Shown: positions 1 through 12,473, counted from the stretch's first letter. The stretch is 64,000 bases of DNA from Doris montereyensis (GCA_037039925.1 JAXRKP010000679.1:129501-193500), one strand, 5' to 3'. Program-made: numbers and translations. The notes: generated from the letters alone by a model not told the origin.

Positions 1-1695
1 AATGAAAAGAAACAGTGAACTCATGGAAACGTGGAGAAAATATTTTCAACAATTACATAATCCCTCCAGAACATATGAAACAAGGAGTACAGATCAATTA
101 TTAAGAGTAACAAGTAATGGAGATGAGACAGCTGAAGATGTAGATATCTCAATGGAAGAACTTCAAACAGCTATAAGAAAAACGAAATTAGGAAAAGCCC
201 CAGGAGCAGATCAAGTTTATCCAGAAATGATTAAAAACCAAGGAGAGAGGCAGACAAACTACTACATGCAATATGTCAACAAGCATGGAAGTCCAAACAG
301 GTGCCAGACGACTGGAAAAAGGGAACGGTAATACCAATACACAAGAAAGGATCACCTTTGAAATGGTCAAACTATAGAGGGATATCACTACTTAGCGTAC
401 CAGGAAAAGTGTATACCAGGATTCTGGAAATGAGACTAAGGAAAAGAGTAGAGGATCAGATTGAAGAGCATCAGAGTGGATTTAGACCAGGAAGAAGTGT
501 ACAAGACCACATATTTACAATTAAACAAATAATAGAAAAATTCCTTGAGAGAAACATTGACTTGCACCTGTGTTTTATTGACTTAGAAAAGGCATTTGAC
601 ACTGTGAGGAGGGACGGACTATGGCATTCCTTAAAAGAACACAATGTAAAGCAAAATTTAATAGAAGCTATTAAAAGTTTTTACAATAAACCAACATTTG
701 CAGTGAGAGTAGCTGGAAATGTATCTGAAGAATTTGATTTAGATATAGGAGTAAGACAGGGTTGTGTCCTAAGTCCTCTTTTGTTTATCACATTTATGGA
801 TTCAGTCGCAAAGGCATCCTCAAAAATGAAGAAAACGAATGTAGGTATGTGGAAGCTCAAACCAGTAAATGTATCAATGCTTTCATTTGCTGATGATTTA
901 GTTCTGTTTGGAAAATCAGAAAGGGACCTCCAGTCAAATATCAACATGATGAATAATGAATTAAATAAAGGAGGAATGAGAGTAAATGCAAAGAAAACCA
1001 AAACAATGCTAGTAACCAGGGAAGTTAAACACAAAATCTTAAATTAGGCAGGGAGATTTTAGAACAAGTTCAAAGCTACAATTACTTAGGAGTAATGATT
1101 AACTCAGAGGGAAAACTAAGAGAAGAAATCAGCCAGAGAATCCAAAAGGCAAGTGCAATATATAACCATCTAGGAAAGGCATTTGTAGATAAACAAGAAT
1201 TGTCAACAAAACTCAAAATGGCAGTATACAACACAGTTTATTGTCCTACTCTCCTTTATGGCAGTGAAAAGTGGACCTTAGACAGTAGGGAATACAGTAG
1301 AGTGCAGGCAGCCGAAATGAAATATTTCAGAAGAGCAGTAAGGAAAACTAAAAGAGACAAAGTCAGAAACACGACAATAAGAAATTAAACCAAAGCGGAT
1401 GGCATAAAAACTAAGATAGAAATGAATCAACTGAGATGGTTTAGGCATGTTAACAGAATGAATGACAATAGAATAGCTAAATCAGTATACAGTGCTAAAA
1501 ATCAAGGTAAAAAACCAAAAGGCAGACCTCGGAGAAAGTGGGAAGAAGGTATAAAAGAGGCATTAACGCAAAGAAATTTAACTTTCACGAAAGGAAGCAG
1601 AAAATGCCAGGACAGAGCAGCCTGGATGAAGATCATTTTGGGCATCTAAAACCCATACACCAAAGGTAGAATAGGAGCTGATAAAGATAGATGAT
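1..1695 (+). mobile_element. RTE-like LINE, right-hand part, broken (copy A)
   Basis: The copy runs in from the left edge. It shows the RT domain in pieces: APGADQ (about 205), VIPIHKKGS and NYRGISLLS (330-400), HQSGFRPGRS (470-500), CFIDLEKAFDTV (570-605), GVRQGCVLSP (750-775) and the catalytic box FADD (890). The C-terminal region RWFRHVNRMND and KPKGRPRRKWEE lies at 1435-1550. Frameshifts near 255-300, 1030 and 1385 break the ORF. It ends in the family 3' end GAGCTGATAAAGA. It lies in AUH intron 3, opposite to the gene. Confidence 0.9.
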
Positions 1696-1699
1696 TTAC

Positions 1700-1790
1700 A
1701 TTTATTCCCTAAGATTATCTCTCTGTCTCGTTTTTCACGAAAATTGACACAGGCACACTATTGAACTGACCCCTTCAATTCAAATAAGTT
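1700..1790 (+). repeat. Half copy of the 48.9-kb MITE
   Basis: The stretch with CACACTATTGAACTGACCCC and the preceding CTGTCTCGTTTTTCACGAAA is the reverse complement of 48880-48970. It follows directly on the 3' end of LINE copy A. Confidence 0.65.
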
Positions 1791-1852
1791 GTATATTGAA
1801 ATTAAGAATTTATAAATATCAAAATTGTTTTGAGATTTTTAACCATACATAC

Positions 1853-1940
1853 CTGCACAAAACACACGAGGAACTTCACTACGGACGACTGCTACCTGTA
1901 TGTTATTTTTAAACTTCACTTCTTGAATAGCTTCCAGGAA
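1853..1940 (-). CDS. AUH: AUH-like exon 3
   Basis: 88 nt, acceptor TTACAG, donor CAG/GTATGT, open throughout. The C-terminal VRSEVPRVFCAG is the strongest evidence for a crotonase of the AUH type. Confidence 0.85.
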
Positions 1941-4900
1941 CTGTAACATAAGTACAGGTATCATTTTACAACATTCATCAAAGTCAAAGTGAAGAAAATA
2001 CTTGGCAGAGACAGTAACCTAAATCTTAAGAGACATTGGAATCATAAAACTTTTTGGTGTGCGAAAAGAAAAGTTCTCTCAAAGTCTAGATTAATTAGAG
2101 CTAGAGCTTATCCTTTCAGCGTTTAGAACAGAAAAGAAAAGTTTTTTCAATGAATAGAATAAATAGAGCTAGAGCTTATCCTTTCAGCGTTTAGAACAGA
2201 AAAGAAAAGTTCTCTCAATGTGTAGAAGAAATAGAGCTGGAGCTTATCCTTGCAGCATTTAGAAAAGAAAAGAAAAGTTCTCTCAATGTCTAGAATAAGT
2301 AGAGCTGGAGCTTATGCTTGCAGTGTTTAGAAAGGAAAAGAAAAGTTATCTCAATGTCTATAAGAAATATAGCTGGAGCTTATGCTTGCAGCGTTTAGAA
2401 CAGAAAAGTTCTCTCAATGTCTAGAAGAAATAGAGCTAGAGCTTATGCTTGCAGCGTTTAGAAAAGAAAAGTTCTCTCAATGTCTAGAAGAAATAGAGCT
2501 AGAGCTTATCCTTGCAGCTTTTAGAAAAGAAAAGTTCTTTCAATGTCTAGAATAAATAGAGCTGGAGCTTATCCTTTCAGCATTTAGAAAAGAAAAGTTC
2601 TTTCAATGTCTAGAAGAAATAGAGCTGGAGCTTATCCTTTCAGCGCTTAGAGAGGAAAAGAAAAGTTCTTTCAATGTCTAGAATAAATAGAGCTGGAGCT
2701 TATCCTTGCAGCGTTTAGAAAAGAAAAGAAAAGTTCTTTCAATGTCTAGAAGAAATAGAGCTGGAGCTTATCCTTTCAGCGCTTAGAAAGGAAAAAAAAA
2801 GTTCTTTCAATGTCTAGAACTTATCCTTTCAGCGTTTAGAAAGGAAAAGAAAAGTTATCTGAATGTCTACAAGAAATATAGCTGGAGCTTATGCTTGCAG
2901 CATTTAGAAAAGAAAAATTCTCTCAGTCTAGAAGAAATAGAGCTGGAGCTTATCCTTGCAGCGTTTAGAAAAGAAAAAAAAAGTTCTCTCAATGTCTAGA
3001 ATAAATAGAGCTGGAGCTTATCCATTCAGCGTTTAGAAAGGAAAAGAAAAGTTCTTTCATTGTCTAGAAGAAATAGAGCTGGAGCTTATCCTTTCAGCAT
3101 TTAGAAAGAAAAAAAAAAGTTCTCTCAATGTCTAGAAGAAATAGAGCTGGAGCTTATTCTTTCAGTGTTTAGAAAGAAAAGTTCTCTCAATGTCTAGAAG
3201 AAATAGAGCTGGAGCTTATCCTTTCAGAGTTTAAGAAAGGAAAAGAAAAGTTCTCTCAATGTCTAGAAGAAATAGAGCTGGAGCTTATCCTTACAGCGCT
3301 TAGCGCACTAGACAATAGCACATTACCCTAAAAACATCACTATTCTATCAATCGTAGACCTGGCTTTGACCAGTGATTAGTTTTCATTCACACATGGACG
3401 CAATGAGGAAGATGTTATTGTGTGTGTCTTTCCCACAAACACTAAGTTAGACCTAGTGAAACTAAGATTCAAACCTAGGACTTTATGGTCCAAAACCCAT
3501 TTATCTTGACCTCCTGGCATCAAGTCTATCTACCCCTAGAACGATGACGCCACATACGATAGAAATATGAGATTAATATAAAGATTCCAGCAAATTCATA
3601 AATATACAATAAGATAATAATATAGTATTATTTATAGGCTAAAAATGTATGATGCTTTCCTTCTTTTAATCTTAATGCACAAATGTACTTTTGACCTTCA
3701 TAAACTGTCTGAACCATTACTATTATGCATGTATTTATTTCTTGAAATCATGAAAATAAATGACAATAACTTAACATTTAGCAATGCTTTTGCCTTGTTT
3801 CTCGTTAAGTTTCAGTTCCAACCTTAGTATGGCATTGTATATTTAAACAGTGAAACACGTAAATTGGTAGTATTAGAAATATATATGTTCATTCAATATT
3901 GGTCTGTAGGTAAGGATATTATAACAAAACCTTTCTTTCCTTTTCAATGAACATTGGCATCGATAAAATCTCCTTAATCACAAGTGTGATCTGAAACTAC
4001 TCACAAATCCACACAATGGAAAAAAAAAACAACCCAAAAAAGGAATGAACAAATCAGAGACACACACACACACACAAATTTCCATACCTGCTTTATAAGA
4101 CTCCTACTCATTGAATTCTTATAACGGAACCTCCTCAAGGAGAAGACAGCAACTCCTTTCAGAATGAAGAAAATCATCATTTCAAAGACAATAAACAAGT
4201 GGTGGACTGAAAATGCTCTATTCTATTAAGACGATGGTGAAACAGTAAAAGTAAAAGATGTATCAACTATGGTCTTTCATATAGTATCATTAATTTTGAT
4301 GTTTTTCATCCATGTCCACCATATGGGGTAATTTCCAGGTTTCAGTGGGGCATTTGCAAGTTTATTTGTTCCACCTGTCCTTTAATAAAATCAGGGATAA
4401 AAAGAGAATGAAAATTCTGGCTGGGGATCCAAGTTGGATCCTCCAGCCTAAGCCAAAATTTCAATGATTTCAATGAAAATTGAAGTCATTTTGAATGATC
4501 AAGCACACTACGATCTCCTTGGAATATACAATACAGGTAATGTATTCGAAAACTTATTTTAAAATAAACACCATTAAGGTTAACAAAAATGTAATTTCTA
4601 ACTTATATTCTATTGTACATCCGCAAATGGCACATAATCAGTATGTTTACCTGAACAACTCTGAACAAATAATTTGACTTTCACATATGTGTGTGTGTTG
4701 ATTTCAGGAAAGTAAAGTTCAATTGTCATAATTATAACATCATACAAAATGTGTACTATTAGCATTGCCTGTTGTGTTGGCTGCATTTAACCAAGTCCAT
4801 CTGTTGAATAGTATCTATAAAGGAAAAAGGAGAAACCAAGTCTATCTATTAAATAGTATCTATAATGGAAAAAGGAGAAACCAAGTCTATCTATCGACTA

Positions 4901-7199
4901 GTATCTATAAAAGAAAAAGGAGAAACCAAATCTATCTATTAAATAGTATCTATAAAGGAAAAAAGGAGAAACCAAGTCTATCTATTGAACAGTATCTATA
5001 AAGGAAAAAGGAGAAAATAAAGAAGTCGAGTATTTCCAAAAAAAAACACTCCATTGTGTGCAGAGTAGAGCTGATTGATTACTGTTGTTTGAATGTGGAG
5101 TCTCATGCCCCTTGTATCACTCTGACTCTGAAGTGTATTGTATCGTTAAAAATGTCTTCATTTATACGTTGAAAAGAGAATACAGTGATCCAGAGGCAAG
5201 GTGCCTGCCTCTCAACCTAATGGTTGTCGGTTAATGCCCGACAGGTAAAACTCACGGTAGGTGGATCGATGCCTAGTCCAATCAGAGATGGATGATAAAA
5301 AGGAGGTTCTGTGTGCAATTCACAACACTTAGTGCACATCAAAGGTCCCTTGGTTGTTTACAGGGCAGTCCGGGCAAAATAAAAAAATCCTACCAAACAC
5401 CACAAGATGACCTTGTCATGGATGTGGGTAAAACCACAATAAAAAAAACCTATTATATATGAGTGTACATTGAAAATTTCTTTCTCGTGGTAAATGTCTG
5501 CTGATTCTAACATAATCCTGAGTCCTGTATTCCTACCACCCTAGTTAATTAAGGGATATGTTTTTTTGTTGGGTTTTTTTCTTTTGTAATAATGAAAAAG
5601 CGGTGGGGAAAACAAGGGGTAGACTGGGGACAGCTTGTGTTAAAATCTGACATTCCTAATGGGAGATTTTTTTTAAACATAGCATATCATGGTATAATAC
5701 TTTAGTGACGTGATATTGTTAGAATAATAAGCGACCTAATATATTTGTTGTTCTGCTTATGTGGGTTCCCTTAGGCCTCAGACATTTAGCCTAGATTCAT
5801 TTATCCTACAAGACTGGAAGCTGCTGTTCTTGTGATATTTGTGGAAGCAATTGTCATAAAACTCATGTCCCTCGTATTTGTTTTATTGGGCAACCTATTG
5901 TCTGTGGGTCTCAATCTTGTTTGATAAAATCTAGGGAAGGACTTCCATAAATAGTCGGGCACATACTATCAATATCCCTGATACCCCCTCCCTCTCCCCA
6001 CATATGCCCCACAACTCCGCTACACCCATCTCCACGCCTGCCCCACTACCCCACTGTCTCTAATCCGTAGCAAGGTTAGGTCCCTACAGCAGCTCATCCC
6101 AACAAAAATCACACTGTGTGCCTCATTATGAGAGTCCTCCCAAATTTATCTAGATCTTGAGTGGTGTAACATCAACACGGCTATAACATCAGTACAGCTG
6201 ATCAGTTCTGTTTGATGTGTCTGTTAAAAGTTCTCTTTATTTTAATCACAATTCCATGTATTTCAATAAAACCTCTCGTTTGAATCAAAATAAATGTTGG
6301 TTCCATACAATAACTAACAAGAATCTGTTGCGGTCCTATATTATCTTATAGTGGGTGGTAATGTAGCTAAGCTGATGTTACAGTAGGTGAGTAGCCGTGT
6401 GTTGATGTTGAGAAATTTGGGACATTCCTTGGCATCAACCAATCAAAATGCACACTTTATACAAATGGGTCATATTTATTTCAAAATGAACTATCTTTAG
6501 AAATCTTTCAACACCAAAAGATGATTTATTGACACAAATAGATATCTGTCTTTACATGACCCCTACTTATGGCCCTTAGGTAGCTTTGTTTGTTTCTTTC
6601 TTTCTTTGAAATTTACCCCGTCCATCATTGTGATATCAGGGTGAATTAAGAGGAAGCAGCAAGATGAAAGATAAGTGAAAAAAAGAAGAAAAGGAAAGAA
6701 GTAAGACCTACCAGCAGCACCTGCCAACCTCTCGCCCTTAGGTAGCCCAGTTGACCGTACACCATTCTTGTGCTAAAGTCGACCTGATCTTGTTCTTCAA
6801 ATTACTGATTTTTTTTTTAAACATTCGTAAGAAACGTCAAACGAACATAACAATGAGCAGTGAAAAAATAAATGAATGAATGACAAATAAATAAACAAAA
6901 GATAGAATAGTTGTGCGAGTGTTGAGTACATAAAAGATATAGATCTAGATCTAGATCTAGCTGTGTGTAGTCAATATGTATAGCCTCTGTCTAGCCAGAG
7001 AAAGAAAACAAAAATTACCGGTTCTTTCTCCATCAAGGTAATTGAGGTGAAAGTCATCATCTGGATTCTGCTCTTGTTGTGACTGACTATAGCGCCTGGA
7101 GGTTCCGATGAAACAAGAACTCGATCCACTTGAAGCATTTAACAACTTCTGCGAGAGAAATCTATGGCATGCGATCGTGTTCCTTGCACACACCTCCAT
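1853..7199 (-). CDS. AUH: AUH-like methylglutaconyl-CoA hydratase, first three coding exons (gene continues past left edge)
   Basis: Exons 7199-7019, 4155-4088 and 1940-1853, joined in phases 1, 0 and 1 with GT/AG borders. Exon 1 starts at ATG 7199 and encodes a Ser/Arg-rich N-terminus without acidic residues for about 45 residues, as expected of a mitochondrial import signal, then the start of the crotonase fold. Exon 2 aligns with the first strand and the K-N-S segment (RYKNSMS). Exon 3 ends in VRSEVPRVFCAG, matching the AUH stretch RSEVPGIFCAG that precedes the first oxyanion-hole region. AUH hydrates 3-methylglutaconyl-CoA in mitochondrial leucine breakdown; this is family knowledge. About 112 codons are visible of a family length near 330; the rest lies to the left. 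Intron 3 holds a LINE and intron 2 a minisatellite. ECHDC2 is the main alternative, but RSEVP and the K-N-S spacing favour AUH. Confidence 0.82.
2062..3305. repeat. Minisatellite, about 68-bp unit, about 19 copies
   Basis: Tandem units with TCAATGTCTAGAAGAAATAG, GAGCTGGAGCTTATCCTT and AGCGTTTAGAAAAGAAAAG; units vary from about 55 to 70 bp, mostly in the A/G-rich spacer. It fills most of AUH intron 2. Confidence 0.93.
3306..4087. other. Rest of AUH intron 2, nothing recognised
   Basis: No exon, repeat family or RNA gene seen. The 60-codon open frame at 3645 has no conserved features. Confidence 0.5.
4088..4155 (-). CDS. AUH: AUH-like exon 2
   Basis: 68 nt with an AAAG acceptor and a CAG/GTATGG donor. 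It reads VAVFSLRRFRYKNSMS and ends SLIKQ, colinear with human AUH exon 2. The usual crotonase N-R-P is R-R-F here. Confidence 0.8.
4795..5010. repeat. Minisatellite, about 44-bp unit, five copies
   Basis: Units of the form ACCAAGTCTATCTATT then AATAGTATCTATAAAGGAAA. The 78-codon open frame across it is a by-product. In AUH intron 1. Confidence 0.88.
5165..5455 (+). mobile_element. SINE-like, probably tRNA-derived repeat (copy 1)
   Basis: Its left part resembles a tRNA gene (GAGGCAAGGTGCCTGCCTCT and a B-box-like GTCGGTTAATGCCCGAC). The body (GTAGGTGGATCGATGCCTAG, TTTACAGGGCAGTCCGGGCA, CATGGATGTGGGTA) recurs inverted at 17860-18190. Confidence 0.6.
5456..6600. other. Part of AUH intron 1, nothing recognised
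   Basis: No conserved coding segment, tandem array or known repeat was seen. Confidence 0.5.
6606..6735 (+). repeat. Short dispersed repeat DR-A, copy 1
   Basis: AAATTTACCCCGTCCATCAT, then ATATCAGGGTGAATTAAGAGGAAG, then a purine run and ACCTACCAGCAGCACC in pieces under 20 bp. Related copies lie at 15876, 56738 and 63688. Confidence 0.7.
7019..7199 (-). CDS. AUH: AUH-like exon 1
   Basis: 181 nt from ATG 7199, ending in phase 1 (ACC G) before a GTAATT donor. It encodes the presumed mitochondrial presequence and the segment DFHLNYLDGERT. Confidence 0.78.
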
Positions 7200-7443
7200 G
7201 ATAAAGTCGAGTTTCCCAGTATTCCTGATACCATTCAGTCAGTTCTCACTTGATAGTCTTGACTTTCACCTTTGACTTTTGACAGCATGCGGGTTCACGC
7301 TTAGGTCGCCTGGGTTCACACTGATGTACAGCAAATGGCAAATAAATGAATCTAGTGCCGTGTGGAGTTGTCGCTGTCCTCAAGGTTCCCTCTCCATCTG
7401 TGCACTGTCCCCAAAGTGAACTGAACACACGTCTATTGAAACA

Positions 7444-7448
<5 letters not shown>

Positions 7449-7491
<43 letters not shown>
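7449..7491. repeat. (CT)n microsatellite
   Basis: About 21 CT dinucleotides, upstream of AUH exon 1. Confidence 0.97.
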
Positions 7492-7494
<3 letters not shown>

Positions 7495-7989
7495 GGTCCT
7501 TTTCTTTGTTGTAGGAGTAACAGCTAGGTCTAGATTAGACTAGATCTAGATCTAGATCTAGTTTTTGTTATGTTTTTTTTAAATTTCAAAATACGCAAAT
7601 TGAGTGCCGGTTAGGAGGCCCACTATAAAAGCTATTATTCGACTTGAAAGTAGATCTAGACATAGATATCATGAGACCCAAATACATGTAGATTCAAAAT
7701 TTGAAGTAAATTGAAAATTTAAGGTCTTTCTTTTTTTTAATATAAAAAGCGAGAGACGGAGAAGGAAAGGCGGAGAAGATGAAAAAACGGAGAAATGGGA
7801 TAATATGCGTAGCAGAAAAAAAGGTGAAGAAAAGGCGACAAAGATATGAAAGATAGAGAAAGAAAAAACAAATTGAAAAATGAAGAATCAAGTTAGGTGA
7901 TGAAAACGCAAAAGAATCAGAAAGGCGACAAAGACGGAGAAGATGTAAAGAATTAAAAACAATGCCTCATGGCCTACAGAACCAGAAAC

Positions 7990-8690
7990 GATTGCAGTAT
8001 CAGTAGTGTGAGTGTTAACCCTAAGATGTGGCACAGCCTCAATAGTGTGAGTGTGAACCCTATGATGTGGCACAATCTCAATAGTGTGAGTATGAACCCT
8101 ATGATGTGGCACAGTCTCAATAGTATGACTGTGATCTTTAGGATGTTGCACAGTTTCAATAATGTGACTGTGAATCATATGCTCTTGCATAGTCTCAATA
8201 GTGTGACCATGAATCATATGCTCTGGCATAGTCTCAATAGCGTGACTGTGAGTGAACCCTATGATGTTGCACAGTCCCAATAATGTGACCGTGAATCCTA
8301 TGTTGTGGCATAGTCTCAATAGTGTGACTGTGAACCCTGTGATGTGACACAGTCTCAATAGTGTGAGTGTGAACCCTGTGATGTTGCACAGTCTCAATAG
8401 CGGCACTGTGATCCCTATGATGTCCCACAGTCTCAATAGTGGGATTGTGAATCCTAGGATGTGGCACAGTTTCAATAGTGTTACTGTGAACCCTATGATG
8501 TAGCACATTCTCAATAGTGTGACTGTGAAACCCTTGACGCGACACAGTCTCAATATTGTGACTGTGAACCCATTGATGTGACACACTCTCAAAATTGTGA
8601 CTGTGAACCCTATGGTGCGGCACAGTTTCAATATCGTGACTGCGTATCTTATGATGCGGCACAGTCTCAACAGATTTTATGCTATTGCAT
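7990..8690. repeat. Minisatellite, 39-bp unit, about 18 copies
   Basis: Units contain GGCACAGTCTCAATAGTGTG and ACTGTGAACCCTATGATGT. Because 39 is a multiple of three, whole frames stay open on both strands (260 codons on minus), but these are repeat artefacts with no gene structure. Confidence 0.92.
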
Positions 8691-8959
8691 CGGCAGCCTT
8701 ACCGGTAGGCTGACAGACCTAGAAAGAAATAGTCCTGCGTTTGAGTTTGATTTCTGATACGGCTATGTCTGCTGCTTTTTTTTTGTTCCTTGAGAAGGAC
8801 ACTTCAGTATAACTAATCATTATTAGAAACTTTAACATTTCCTCTATTGAATGCAGGTGCTAATGGAAGCCACCATCAGCTAGGGGCTAAACGTTGGGAC
8901 TAGGACAGGCTAGCATCTTGTCCAGATGTGTAGCTTCATGGGACTTGGGACACTACCTT

Positions 8960-9673
8960 GGTCTATGGGCCGTCGCGGCAAACCTGACTACTATGTGTGT
9001 GTGTGTGTGTGTGTGTGTGCGTAGACACATGAGGTCACAATGATGATCAGGCAAACCTGCCGTCTGTGTGTGTGTGTTTGAAGACCTGTGAGGTCACAAT
9101 GATGACCAGGCAAAGCTGACCACTGTGTGTGTGTTTGTAGACCTTCGAGGTCACAATGATGACCGCTGTTTGTGTATTTGAAAACATGTGAGCCTGGGAC
9201 TACCTATAACTGAGATTTCCTAGATGTGAGCTCACTATGATGATCAGGCACACCTGATCCTGTGTGTGTCTGTGTTTGTAGACCTGTGATGTCACAATGA
9301 TGACCGCAGTGTACGTGTTTTTTAGACCTGTTAGGTCACAATGATGACCAGACAAATCTGACTGCTGTGAGTGTGTTTGTAGACCTGTGAGGTCACAATT
9401 ATGACCAGGTAAACATGACCACTGTGTGTGTGTTTGAAGACTTGTGAAGTCACTGTGATGATCAGGCAAACATGACCACCGTATTTGTGTGTTTGTAGAT
9501 ATATAATGTCACAATGATGACCAGGCAAACCTGATTACTATGTGTGTGTGTGTGTGTTTGTAGACCTGTGAGGTCACAATGACAACCTGGCAAAACTGGT
9601 TACTGTGTGTGTGTGTGTGTGTGTGTCTGCCTGTAGACCTGTGAGGTCACAATGATGACAAGGCAAATCTGAC

Positions 9674-9710
<37 letters not shown>

Positions 9711-9915
9711 AATACATATGAGCTCACAATGATGAAGCTGACACGGCAAATCTGACTACTGTGTGTGTGTTCTCGTAGACATATTATGAGCTCACAACGA
9801 TGAAACAGCAAATCTGACTACTGTATCTGTGCGTATGTGTGTTAGTGTGTGTGACAGTAGACATATGAGCTCATAATGATGACACGGCCAGCCTGACTAC
9901 TGTATTTTTGTGTTT
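8960..9915. repeat. Minisatellite with (TG)n, about 60-80 bp unit, about 13 copies
   Basis: Each unit has a TG run, TTTGTAGACCTGTGAGGTCA, CAATGATGACCAGGCAAA and CCTGACTACTG. Unit length varies with the TG run. LINE 9920-11460 abuts its right end. Confidence 0.9.
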
Positions 9916-9919
9916 CTAG

Positions 9920-11460
9920 ATCTGTGATGAAGATGAAGAAGCAAGGCCACACTAGAATAAAGTTTGACCTGGATAAATTGCAAGACCTAAAAGTGGCACA
10001 AATTTTTAAAGCTAAGATTGGAGGCAAATTCCTACCACTCCTAATACTCGACGCAGACGGCAGTGATATAGACACTTTCATTGACACTTTCAACACCGCA
10101 GTGACCGAGACGGCCAATGAAGTCCTCGGCAAGAAGCGACCCATCAAGAAGCCTTGGGCAACACAGGACTTGCTGAAACTATGTGACAGAAGGAGTGAAC
10201 TAAAGAAGTCAAAGTATGACAGTGAATATGGAGTAAAGCAGTACAGACAAGCAGACAGGATGTTGAAGAAGGGCATGCAGGAAGCAAAAGAGGAATGGAT
10301 CTCGGCTCAATGCAACGATATCGAACGTAACCTCAATTTAAACAATACCTGGAAAACGTATCAAATAGTCAAACACCTTATGAGCAGCAAACATGGACGG
10401 CCCAATGCCGTTCTCGACAAAAACGAGAAGTGTCTGACCGAGAGTAAAGAGATCATACACAGGTGGATAGAGTATTGCTCAGACCTCTACTCTCTCCGCG
10501 CAGTGGGCGACACAGAAAAGCTCAACACACATCCGACAACAGACACAGAGAATTTCATCCTTCGAGAGGAAGTGGAGCAAGCAGTGAAATCTCTGAAGAA
10601 AGGAAAACCTGCAGGCATAGACAATATCCCAGGAGAACTTGTCCAAGCAGGGGTGAGGCCATGATAGACGTTTTAAGTGTAATCTGCCAGGAGATCTGGG
10701 AGTCGGGGAGATGGCCGACTCCATGGACCCAGTCTTTAGTAATCACCCTTTCCAAGAAAGGAAACCTACTGCAGTGCAACAACTACCGCACAGTCTCATT
10801 TGTAATCATAGCAAAGTTATGCTCAGGATCATTCTGAACAGACTGAAGCCACAGGCCCGAGGCAATCATAAGTGAGGAGCAGGTAGGATTTAGAGCAGGG
10901 CGCATTGCAACTGAGCAGATATTTAACCTCAGAATTCTGTGCAAACGATACCTTCAGTACCAACAAGAGCTCTACCACGTATTCATAGACTTCAAGAAAA
11001 CTTTCGATACAGTATGGCATGCTGCACTCTGGGCGACCATGAACCACTACAACATCAACACCAACATTATCCGAGTCATACAGAACCTCTATAACAAGGC
11101 CAGCAGTGCAGTATATCTAAACGGGGAGGTTGGAGACTGGTTCAGAGCCACTGTTGGAGTGAGACAAGGGTGCTTGCTCTCTCCGACCCTTTTCAATGTC
11201 TTCCTCGAAAAAATATGACAGACGCACTCGACGGCCACCAAGGAACAGTGAGCATTGGTGGAAGAACAATCACAAACCTGCGTTTCGCAGATGATATTGA
11301 CGGACTCGCAGGCACAGAGCAAGAACTGAATAACCTGGTCAGAAGACTAGATACATTTTCCACAGCGTATACGGCATGGAAATCAGTACAAACAAGACAA
11401 AACTGATGACCGACAGGGATACTGGAATCCATACTGACATCATCGCCAACGGAGAGATTT
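9920..11460 (+). mobile_element. Second RTE/BovB-like LINE, 5'- and 3'-truncated, frameshifted
   Basis: An open piece of 246 codons (9924-10664) is the endonuclease-RT linker and start of RT (RIKFDLDKL, KKPWATQDLL, GKPAGIDNIPGELVQAG). RT continues in other frames: NNYRTVSF (10780), VGFRAGR (10890), FIDFKKTFDTVW (10985), GVRQGCLLSPTLFN (11157) and the catalytic FADD (11285). At least four frameshifts are present. Codon use differs from copy A, so this is another family. No 3' tail was found. Confidence 0.87.
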
Positions 11461-11529
11461 GAGCAGAGGCTGATTTACTTCATGGACATATGGGACAGTG
11501 TCCTCCCTGACAGATCAACAATTTGACGA

Positions 11530-12470
11530 CCAACGTTAAATAAATCTTCATAAAACTTTAGTATGAAAAAAACAAATGTAGTACAAATTTATTAAAGACG
11601 TTGAAAAACGTTGCATTTTCGGCGGTCGAGGGGAAAGTGAATAGTCACTTTAACCCATCCACTAATTATAGTGTCAAATAGGTAACTATTAGCAGAGAAG
11701 CACTTGTTTTACAGCTATTGTTTATTATCTGGAGGCGATAGCATTTGGTCAAAAAGTGGTTGTGCTGACGTGAAATATTTGAAAAAAAAGTTAAGAAGTA
11801 TCAATATAATTCAACCCATATGGTCAATGCTGTCAAATATAGGTCAAACGAATAACAACATATATCCGAAACGCTGTGAGACAGGGACGACTAAATTCTT
11901 GAATTGTTATGTCAGTTCAAAATGGTTTAATGAGTATGAATAATTTAAATTAAAGAGACATCAATCGATTTGCATCATTGAAGACCAAAAGAGCTCAATT
12001 CCTCTACACATTAAGGAAAAGAAGATGCTTGTGATGTCATATTTGTTGATTTGCTATTCCTTTTTAGTACCGTTTATTTAAATATCCCTTTAGGTATTTA
12101 GGGTTAAATCTGTCCGTAGATCTGAGCTATGTTTGTCCCTGATGTTAGAAGTATGTACTTGTGTAATGCCAGGAAATTAGTACTGTATACAATTGCATGT
12201 CAATTGCTTTGTATAATAATCTCTAATGTGTTGAAATGTAAATAAAATTGCTTTAAATGAACTGCTGCCTTTGGCTTCATTTATCTGTGTTCATGGGTGG
12301 TTGATGAGTGTTGTTGCTGGTAGATCCCTGTTGATTAATTTTTTCGTTATTTTAATTACTTGACTTCTCATTTACTTTACATTTTCTATGAAAACATGAC
12401 TAAACAACGGGGATTCTTGATTATTAAAATGATTATTTTTAATACAATTAACATGAATATTAATGGGGTT
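11530..12470. other. Intergenic, nothing recognised
   Basis: AT-rich; no conserved frame. The 79-codon open frame at 11704 has no features. Confidence 0.45.
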
Positions 12471-12473
12471 TAA

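Noticed and set aside
5188..5260. Stand-alone tRNA gene
   Set aside because: Only box-like traces; the sequence belongs to a repeat seen again at 17858-18190.
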